From Streptosporangiaceae bacterium (GTDB taxonomy: Bacteria; Actinomycetota; Actinomycetes; Streptosporangiales; Streptosporangiaceae): a stretch of DNA of 34,807 nucleotides. The translations under genes were made by a program, and so were the position numbers. The notes under the pieces are model-generated. The model was not told the DNA's origin and did not search any database. It worked only from the letters and a program-made list of their open reading frames with translations. Shown here in pieces: positions 9,663-15,499 of the stretch (within the stretch, counting starts at the first letter, position 1; every line of letters begins with the position of its first letter). The stretch is from positions 1-34,807 of the forward strand of contig JAFARZ010000401.1 in the NCBI GenBank assembly GCA_019245115.1, in the 5' to 3' direction.

Positions 9663-10450
9663 CGCACTGCCGCCGCGACGATATCGAGGGCCTGGTCCAG
9701 CGGCACCTCGGCGAGCGGCGCGGCGGCTCGTACGTGGTAGTCCACCGCATCTGGAGCCAGCGTGGCATGGCCGGAGCACGGCGACCCGAACCGGTAGCCA
9801 ACCAGGATATCGCACCTACCGATCCCGGCCGGCGCGAGTGCGGCCAGGGTACCGGCCGCCGACCGGCCCGCCGCCGAGACCCCGACCCGCAGGGCGCGAC
9901 GGCCGGACCCGCTCGCATCCGCGTGGCCCGCTCGGTCAAGCTGCTCGAGCTGGCTCAGAACGTCCTTATCTGCGACCACCCGTAGCTGCGCGCCCGCCGT
10001 GAGCAGGGCGCTGACCGCGGGCACCCGTCCAGGATCCGCCGGGCACCAAAACGTCAGCCTCGTTCCGCCGGCCCGGTCGGCCGCGCCGATCGGGAGCGGC
10101 CCGGATAGCGCGGCCAGACCAGCTGGCACGGGCAGGCCAGCGACCTGGCCGAGGTACGAATCCTCAGTCACGGGCGGATCGAACAGCGGCATGCTGTCAC
10201 CGGCCGTCACCAGCCGCGTGGCGTCACGTTCGGCGATCCGGTGGACGAACACATCGCCGGACAAGACGAAGGCGACGACCTCCCCAGCCCGCACGCCGGC
10301 GAATGGTTTGTGCTCGATGGTGACCTGTGAGCCGGGAACAATGGACGGCAGCATGCTGGTCCCGGTGACCCGGATCGTTGCCCGGCCGGACCGCCGCAGC
10401 GCGGCCCTGATCAGGGACAATTCGCCTCGGTCAGGCGGAAGCGGAGGCAT
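9659..10450 (-). CDS. S24/S26 (ER/archaeal-type signal peptidase-like) protein with unassigned C-terminal domain
   Basis: A 263-residue protein. Residues about 25-95 match the S26 catalytic core: GTSMLPS (candidate nucleophile Ser32), GEVVAFVLSGDVFVHRI (His70 where bacterial LepB has Lys, as in Sec11/archaeal peptidases), and TAGDSMPLFD (Asp85/Asp91 in the position of the Sec11 acidic residue). No clear transmembrane anchor is visible, so it may act in the cytoplasm. Residues about 120-263 are not recognised; they include GRCDILVGYRFGSPCSGHATL with two Cys and a His. The start at 10450 is supported by GGGGAGGTGG 6-8 nt upstream; the ATG at 10552 lies deep in the PqqD gene. It sits between the recognition protein and exporter, consistent with leader-peptide removal. 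Confidence 0.75.
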
Positions 10451-10766
10451 CCGCGACCACCTCCCCGTCACTGACGGCCGACTCGGCATCCTGGGCGACG
10501 AGCACGACGAGTCGGGCGGCGTGGAGGGCAGCAACGAATTCCCGTATGTCACCCTCGATCACCTGTGCCTCACCGGCGTCATCCGCCGCGAAGTCCGTCA
10601 CCAGCTCCGCCACGATCGCCGACACCGGCCTGCCCTGGGCAATCAGCTGCCAGATCCGGGCCGCCGTGGCATTCAGGGTCTGGAAATCCCCGGTCATGGT
10701 GTCGTACAACCGGACCTCGTCGCCGTCACCGGTCCAGACGACATAGTCGCTCGGCCGCAGTATCAT
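10431..10766 (-). CDS. PqqD-like RiPP recognition element protein
   Basis: A 111-residue protein with the PqqD pattern: VRLYDTMTGDFQTLNATAAR, IWQLIAQGRPVSAIVAEL, and a final helix/strand region (VIEGDIREFVAALHAARLVVLV) followed by an acidic, Ala-rich tail. PqqD-type domains bind the leader of a ribosomal peptide and present it to the radical SAM maturase. Its ATG overlaps the maturase stop (10763-10766) and follows GGGGGAG. Its 3' end overlaps the peptidase gene by 20 bp. Together with the adjacent radical SAM gene this is strong evidence for a RiPP pathway. Confidence 0.88.
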   Translation of the reverse strand: MILRPSDYVVWTGDGDEVRLYDTMTGDFQTLNATAARIWQLIAQGRPVSAIVAELVTDFAADDAGEAQVIEGDIREFVAALHAARLVVLVAQDAESAVSDGEVVADASASA

Positions 10767-12238
10767 GCTCTCTCCCCCGGCGTAGCGCCTCCGAGCACGG
10801 CCAGCGGTAGATCGCGACGCGACGCAGCGGCGGGGCGCCAGCCCGGCTCGGCTTCGGGCCGCCAGTCTTCGAAGACCGGGTGCACCGCGTCATCGCGGAC
10901 CAGGCGCGGGGTAGTCATCTCGTCGTGATGTTCGGCCAGGTCCCGGCCGGTGAAGCCACTGGCCAGCCAGAACCGGGTGACCGCGCTGTGCCTGAGCATC
11001 CGGCACAGCGTGCGGCTGTTGCGCTTGAGGTCGCCAGTCATCGCCGCATGGTAGGCGCGGCAGCCACCGCCGCAGGAGGCCCGGATGTAGCAGCGCCGGC
11101 AGTCGGCGAGGTTCTCCCCCTCGAAGACGCTGTTGGTCCGCATGTCGGCCAGGACCGGGCCCTGATAGATGTCGCCCAGCGGACGGTCGCGCAGGTTGCC
11201 CGCCTTGTGCAGTGGGCCGGTGACGAGCTTGCACGGGTAGACGTCGCCGAGCGAGTTGATGTAGATCTCGTTGCCGCCCAGGCCGCAGTTGGCCCTGATG
11301 TCGCATTGGCGAGCGGGCTTCGGGCCTTCAGGGATCAGCTTGCTGGCCAGCGGGTGTGTCCAGATGAACCGCTGGACCGCCATGTGATGGTCGAATGCGT
11401 AGCGCATGCCGTCCCCGGCACCGCGCCCGATCTCGGCGTGCTGCATCAGACGGACACCGCGGAACTTCAGGCCGCTGGCGAACTCGGCGAGCTTGTCGAG
11501 GAACTGGATATTGCCGGGCGTGACGACGTGATTGATCATGGGCTGCACGCCCGCCTCGTTGAGCAGTGAGAGGCCACGGGCTGTCTGAGCGAAGGTGCCC
11601 TTGCCCCGGGTCGGCTCATGGGTCTCCGCAGTACCGCCGTCCAGGCTGACCGTGATCGTGGCGAACGTGTCAGCCATGCGCCGCGCGGTCGCGGCGTCCC
11701 GGATGCGGGTGGCGTTGGTGATGATGTTCACCAGCAGCCCCTGGCGCCGCGCGTGATCGGCCACGTCGAAGATGTCGCGGCGTAGCAGAGGCTCGCCTCC
11801 GGTGAGGATCAGCGTTTCGGCGCCGAGCGCGGCGACCTGGTCCACCAGGTCGAGCGATTCGGTGGTGACCAGCTCGCCGGGCAGCTTACGGGTGGACGAT
11901 GCGTAGCAGTAGGGGCAGCGCAGGTTGCACCCGTCGGTGATCGCGTAATACACCTCGCGGAGAGAGGACCTGGGCTGCCGTACCTGGGGCGGCCGGCCGG
12001 GCAGGTAGACCAGCCAGTGCAGGACGAGCCTGGCCAGGATGCGCTCACTATCCGGGCCGATCCCGACGGGTGGCGCGGGCTTACCGATAGCGAGCGAGCG
12101 CAGCACGCTCAGCTCGGTCTCGCCGAGGACCGCCCAGGTGGCCAGGCCGGGATTGGCAACCAGATACTGATCACGGCAGCGGAAATACACCAGATCCTCA
12201 GGCAGCGTCAGTTCAGGCCATGTCGCGGTTATCTTCAT
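10763..12238 (-). CDS. Radical SAM/SPASM peptide maturase with N-terminal RRE-like region
   Basis: This 491-residue enzyme has a radical SAM CxxxCxxC motif at Cys104, Cys108 and Cys111 (DGCNLRCPYCYA), a glycine-rich SAM-binding LTGGEPLLR, and a C-terminal SPASM region (CDIRANCGLGG, DVYPCK, then CRRCYIRASCGGGC) that should hold auxiliary Fe-S clusters. Residues 1-90 precede the barrel and have a PqqD-like winged-helix pattern (YLVANP, LGETELSVLRSLA, ERILARLVLHWLVYLP), a possible fused recognition domain. Such enzymes install thioether or C-C/C-O crosslinks in peptides. Two adjacent ATGs follow GGAGGAGCA; the second (12238) has the better spacing. A start at 12364 would run back over the stem-loop into the precursor gene. 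Confidence 0.9.
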   Translation of the reverse strand: MKITATWPELTLPEDLVYFRCRDQYLVANPGLATWAVLGETELSVLRSLAIGKPAPPVGIGPDSERILARLVLHWLVYLPGRPPQVRQPRSSLREVYYAITDGCNLRCPYCYASSTRKLPGELVTTESLDLVDQVAALGAETLILTGGEPLLRRDIFDVADHARRQGLLVNIITNATRIRDAATARRMADTFATITVSLDGGTAETHEPTRGKGTFAQTARGLSLLNEAGVQPMINHVVTPGNIQFLDKLAEFASGLKFRGVRLMQHAEIGRGAGDGMRYAFDHHMAVQRFIWTHPLASKLIPEGPKPARQCDIRANCGLGGNEIYINSLGDVYPCKLVTGPLHKAGNLRDRPLGDIYQGPVLADMRTNSVFEGENLADCRRCYIRASCGGGCRAYHAAMTGDLKRNSRTLCRMLRHSAVTRFWLASGFTGRDLAEHHDEMTTPRLVRDDAVHPVFEDWRPEAEPGWRPAAASRRDLPLAVLGGATPGERA

Positions 12239-12263
12239 CATTGCTCCTCCGAAGAAGGTTCGA

Positions 12264-12299
12264 GCTGGTCCCGGGACGCAGTAAGGTCCCGAGACCAGC
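12264..12299 (-). promoter_or_regulatory. Stem-loop between RiPP precursor and maturase genes
   Basis: Arms 12264-12277 (GCTGGTCCCGGGAC) and 12286-12299 (GTCCCGAGACCAGC) pair over 14 positions with one mismatch around an 8-nt loop. It lies 92 nt after the precursor stop and 25 nt before the maturase start and has no U-tract. It most likely stabilises the precursor mRNA 3' end or partly terminates, giving more precursor than enzyme. Confidence 0.65.
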
Positions 12300-12332
12300 A
12301 GGTAAACACCGGTAATTCCGCGGATGACCGCG

Positions 12333-14213
12333 TTAGCCCGCCAGCCAGCCGCGAACCCAGGCAAGTGCTATACGAGACGAACGCGAGTGCGTCAGGCGCC
12401 GCTGCCCGCGCCCGCGCCTCCACTGCACTTGCAGCTGCAACCCATCCGCGCGACGAAGGCCTCCGCCGTCATCGTCGGCTTGTGCCACTTGCCATTCATG
12501 CGTTTCCCCTTCTCGATCGCGTGCCGGACTTCCTGCCGGTGATGTCGACCGTAGGATTCGCGCGCCGGAGACGGAAAGATCACTGAATGGGGACGGTCGC
12601 AGAAAAAATAAGACCTTGACGGAACCTGCCGCGTGGCGGGCGGCCAGGTAGGCCATGGTCATGGCGATGCCCAGGGTGGCGCCGGGGCCTGGGTAGCCGC
12701 CGCCGGTCCAGAACGCGGCCGCGTTTCCGGCGGCGTACAGGCCGGTAATCGGTTGCCCGGACGGGGTGAGTACGCGGCTGGACGTGTCGGTGACCGGACC
12801 GCCCTTGGTGCCGATGGTGCCGGGCAGGACCTGGATCGCGTAGTACGGGGGGCGGTCGATCGGGCCGAGGTTCGGGTTCGGGCGGGTGCCGGGATCGCCC
12901 ATGTACCGCTCGTAGGCGTTGCTGCCGCGGCCGAAGTCCGGGTCGGTTCCCGCGGCGCAGTTCGCGTTCCAGCGGCCGGTGGTCCGGGCGAGCGTCTCGC
13001 CGGGTGCGCCGATGGCTTCGGCCAGTTCCGCCAGGGAGCCGCTCTGCTTCGCCCAGCCCGGCATCGTGGCCCGGGAATCGGCGCCTGGTACCGGGAAGTC
13101 CGACCGGTACCCTTCATCGAAGATCATCCAGGCGGTGGCGTTGCCGGGTTGGGCCAGCATGGCCTTGACGAACTCGTTGTAGGGCAGGGCCTCGTCGGCG
13201 AACCGGTGGCCCGCGCGGTTGACGATGATCTGGCGCGGCAGCGCCCGTTCGCGTATCAGCGATCGGTAGTACGGTTCCTCGTCTGGAACGGCGAGCATCG
13301 GCATCCACCAGGCCTGGCCGGTGTTGTCCAGGGCCGCGCCGAGTTCCTCGGCGATCCGTAGCGCGTCACCGGTGTTGGTCGGCACCGCCCCGGTGGCGTC
13401 CGCGACCGGACCCGGCAGCAGGCGCTTACGCAGCTCCGGATTACGGTCGAAGCCGCCGGTGGCCATGATCACCGCGTTCGCCGGAATCGTGAGGGGGTCT
13501 GAGTCGCGGTCCAGTTCGGCTGTCACGACTTCACCGGACGGGCCGAGCCGGACCGCGGTCAGGCGGGTCTTGGTCAGCACGCGCACGCCGACGCGTATGG
13601 CACCGTCGAGCAGGGTCGCGGCCAGGGCCACTCCGCCAGCGACGGTGCCGCGGCGTAGCCGGCCGGCCAGCTCGTCCTGGTCGTACCGGCGCGGATAGCG
13701 CCATCGTTCCCAGTCCGCGTGGGTGAGCGGCAGATATCCGGGGGGGCGCCGGACCTGCCCGGCGAGCGTCGCGGACGTGACCGGCACGATGTCCTGGGCC
13801 CGGCCGCCCGGGGACGCGCCGGGCAGGGACGGGTGATAGTCGGGGTAGCTCTCGCATGGCGTGAACCGGATGGCGGAATGCCGCTGCACGAAACATGCCA
13901 TTTCTGGGGCCGCTGTCAGGAACGCGCTGACCATGTGCGGGTAGCGGTCGCCGTAGACCGCGGTCAGGTACTCGCGCGCTTGTATGTCGCCGAAGGCCGG
14001 CAGCCACACGCGGCCGAAGGACAGGGCCGTCGTGCCGCCGAGTTCGGCGGCACGCTCGACCAGGGTCACCCGCGCACCGTGAACCGCCGCGGTCAGCGCG
14101 GCGGTCAGCCCGGCCGCGCCGCTGCCGGCCACCACGACATCGGTCCCGGTAGCCGGCGACTGGCGTCGGTTCCGCGCTGCGGACAGCGGTGTGATCTCCT
14201 CCCGATCAGCCAC
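12333..14213 (-). CDS. KstD-like FAD-dependent oxidoreductase with non-homologous C-terminal run-on
   Basis: The frame encodes 626 residues. The first ~530 form an FAD_binding_2 flavoprotein like 3-ketosteroid delta-1-dehydrogenase/fumarate reductase: VVVAGSGAAGLTAALTAA and VTLVER (dinucleotide site), NAVIMATGGFDRN, and a C-terminal FAD contact GLYAAGNAAAFWTGGGYPGPGATLG. The substrate is unknown. The start is the GTG at 14213, overlapping the ThuA stop by 8 bp. After AARHAAG (about 12620) the frame stays open for about 95 residues with rare codons (TTA, TTT TTT, CTA, CGA) and no family resemblance, running through the RiPP precursor gene in another frame. The original stop is probably lost, or there is a frameshift near the T6 run. 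The true protein may end near 12600. Confidence 0.8.
   Translation of the reverse strand: MADREEITPLSAARNRRQSPATGTDVVVAGSGAAGLTAALTAAVHGARVTLVERAAELGGTTALSFGRVWLPAFGDIQAREYLTAVYGDRYPHMVSAFLTAAPEMACFVQRHSAIRFTPCESYPDYHPSLPGASPGGRAQDIVPVTSATLAGQVRRPPGYLPLTHADWERWRYPRRYDQDELAGRLRRGTVAGGVALAATLLDGAIRVGVRVLTKTRLTAVRLGPSGEVVTAELDRDSDPLTIPANAVIMATGGFDRNPELRKRLLPGPVADATGAVPTNTGDALRIAEELGAALDNTGQAWWMPMLAVPDEEPYYRSLIRERALPRQIIVNRAGHRFADEALPYNEFVKAMLAQPGNATAWMIFDEGYRSDFPVPGADSRATMPGWAKQSGSLAELAEAIGAPGETLARTTGRWNANCAAGTDPDFGRGSNAYERYMGDPGTRPNPNLGPIDRPPYYAIQVLPGTIGTKGGPVTDTSSRVLTPSGQPITGLYAAGNAAAFWTGGGYPGPGATLGIAMTMAYLAARHAAGSVKVLFFLRPSPFSDLSVSGARILRSTSPAGSPARDREGETHEWQVAQADDDGGGLRRADGLQLQVQWRRGRGQRRLTHSRSSRIALAWVRGWLAG
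12392..12499 (-). CDS. Candidate RiPP precursor peptide (PqqA-like leader, CSCKC core), 35 aa
   Basis: The peptide opens MNGKWHKPTMTAEAFVARMG and ends CSCKCSGGAGAGSGA. The W-x-KP start resembles the PqqA-type leader (family knowledge: W-x-KP early in PqqA). The three alternating Cys followed by a Gly/Ala/Ser-rich tail are a plausible substrate for thioether (sactipeptide/ranthipeptide-type) crosslinks. The ATG at 12499 has AGAAGGGGAAA about 5 nt upstream, while the longer open frame to 12583 has no comparable site. It is the first small gene before the radical SAM, PqqD, peptidase and exporter genes. It overlaps, in another frame, the open C-terminal extension of the upstream flavoprotein frame. 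No homologue is recalled with certainty; assignment rests on motif and position. Confidence 0.72.
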   Translation of the reverse strand: MNGKWHKPTMTAEAFVARMGCSCKCSGGAGAGSGA

Positions 14214-15327
14214 ATTCGGCGCCGTGCATGGCGCGGGTCAGCGCGGCGAGCGAGACGCGGCCAGCCGATGACTTCGGAGGTTCGGCGATACCGCCCGGAA
14301 CAGCCTGCACGCCGCTGGTGCGCAACGCGGAGCTGAAGCTCTCCTGCGTGCCGTCCCCGCGCCCCTGGCAGAACGGCTTCATGCCCATCGCGCTCTCCAT
14401 GCCGCCGAGCAGCATCTGCTGGAAGTACTGCGCGCCGGGGAAGGTGGACGGCGATTCCCAGTCGCCCGCGTCGTGGCCGAGCGTGGTCAGCCACGCCTTG
14501 CCGCCGTCGTAATACTGGCACCACGTCACCGGGTGGAACGGGCCCATGCCCGGATCACCGTAGTAACCGCGCTGGCCCTGGGCCAGCGTCCGGTCGTCGA
14601 CCGCGGCGAGGAAGCGCACGCCCTGCGGGGCGGGCACCAGGTTGTACCACTCGTCCTCGCCGGTCCACGTCCGCGGCAGGCTCGCCGTCGACGCGTCGGA
14701 TGGATCGAGCACGTCAACGGTCCCGGTCTGCAAGGCGGCGTGGTCATACAATTCCGCGCCGCCGAGCAGGCCGCGGAACCAGTCCCAGTTGTAGTCGGTG
14801 CCGAAGGCGTTGTGCACGCCGATGAACGCGCCGCCGCCCTCGATGTAGACGCGCAGTGAGGTCTGCCCCGCGTCGTCGAGGACCGTGCGTGAGGTGAAGA
14901 ACAAGATCGCGTTGTAGTTGAACAAGGTAGCCGGGGATGAGAACACAGAGGTGTCCTCGGTCCAGTCAACCTTGAAGCCGTTCTGCTGTCCCATCCGGAT
15001 CAGGGCGTTCTGGACGACGTTCGCCGGGGTCAGCGGAGGGTCAAGACCGGGGGCGAGGGGCGGGCCGAGGTCGGCGTGCCGAGGCCCGGCGGTCTTGGTG
15101 TAAACGAGTAGCCGGTAGCCGTTCTTGGCGGGGTCGAAGTTGCCCCAGTCGTGATAGCACGCCGGGTCAACGCCGTGGCACACCTGCGGCTCAGGGAACG
15201 AGCCGAGGTTCGTGTAGCCGTTGGTGGTATAGCCGGTGCCATCCGCCAGCGCGGCTATGCCGAAGGCCAGCGACGTCGCGGTAATCAAAGCTGCGGTGAC
15301 GCCGAGCACTGCTCGTCTCCTCAGCAT
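14206..15327 (-). CDS. Secreted ThuA-like domain protein
   Basis: A 373-residue protein with an export signal (MLRRRAVLGVTAALITATSL..ALA) and a ThuA-like, class I glutamine-amidotransferase-fold domain: LRVYIEGGGAFIGVHNAFG, then WFRGLLGGAELYDH, and near the end PVTWCQYYDGGKAWLTTLGHDAGDW. This family occurs with sugar and polyol oxidation genes and often as extracellular domains beside quinoprotein dehydrogenases; the exact reaction is not established. The start at 15327 is supported by GGAGGT 4 nt upstream. ATGs at 15339 and 15411 are in frame, but 15411 would run into the divergent promoter. It is first in the minus-strand operon and is divergently paired with the quinoprotein gene. Confidence 0.85.
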   Translation of the reverse strand: MLRRRAVLGVTAALITATSLAFGIAALADGTGYTTNGYTNLGSFPEPQVCHGVDPACYHDWGNFDPAKNGYRLLVYTKTAGPRHADLGPPLAPGLDPPLTPANVVQNALIRMGQQNGFKVDWTEDTSVFSSPATLFNYNAILFFTSRTVLDDAGQTSLRVYIEGGGAFIGVHNAFGTDYNWDWFRGLLGGAELYDHAALQTGTVDVLDPSDASTASLPRTWTGEDEWYNLVPAPQGVRFLAAVDDRTLAQGQRGYYGDPGMGPFHPVTWCQYYDGGKAWLTTLGHDAGDWESPSTFPGAQYFQQMLLGGMESAMGMKPFCQGRGDGTQESFSSALRTSGVQAVPGGIAEPPKSSAGRVSLAALTRAMHGAECG

Positions 15328-15337
15328 GCCGACCTCC

Positions 15338-15366
15338 ATTGATCCATCTAGCGGTTCAATTGATCC
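15338..15366. promoter_or_regulatory. Putative operator pair upstream of the ThuA/RiPP operon
   Basis: The near-palindrome GGTTCAATTGATCC lies at 15353-15366. Adjacent to it is a half-copy, ATTGATCCATCTAGCGG (15338-15354). The same elements recur at 15462-15484 and 29849-29871. Both lie 11-40 nt upstream of the ThuA start codon, where a repressor would block transcription. Confidence 0.6.
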
Positions 15367-15418
15367 ACTATGAAGTGCAGCCAACTCTAGATGGCAGCAA
15401 GCCGCGGGCACAAGGGTC

Positions 15419-15448
15419 TTGCCTGGATACCGGCCCCCTCGATACGGT
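15419..15448 (+). promoter_or_regulatory. Possible sigma-70-type promoter of the quinoprotein gene
   Basis: TTGCCT at 15419-15424 and TACGGT at 15443-15448 are separated by 18 bp. The predicted start near 15455 would place the operator at 15462 just inside the transcript. This is a pattern match only. Confidence 0.3.
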
Positions 15449-15461
15449 TAGTCCGTTAAAT

Positions 15462-15484
15462 GGCTCAATTGTTCCATCTAGCGG
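15462..15484. promoter_or_regulatory. Putative operator upstream of the quinoprotein gene
   Basis: GGCTCAATTGTTCC (15462-15475) followed by ATCTAGCGG matches the elements at 15338-15366 and 29849-29871. It ends about 15 nt before the GTG start, next to the ribosome site AAGGAGGA. Confidence 0.6.
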
Positions 15485-15499
15485 ACCAAGGAGGATCCG

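Noticed and set aside
9663-9815. Longer N-terminus for the exporter ATPase
   Set aside because: The extension is Arg-rich, shows no family resemblance and overlaps the peptidase gene; the 4-bp coupled start is typical of this operon.
10451-10552. Upstream ATG at 10552 for the peptidase-like gene
   Set aside because: It would put 34 non-homologous residues inside the PqqD gene; the ATG at 10450 has a strong ribosome site.
12239-12364. Longer N-terminus for the radical SAM enzyme
   Set aside because: It would translate through the stem-loop and has no ribosome site; GGAGGAG precedes the ATG pair at 12238-12241.
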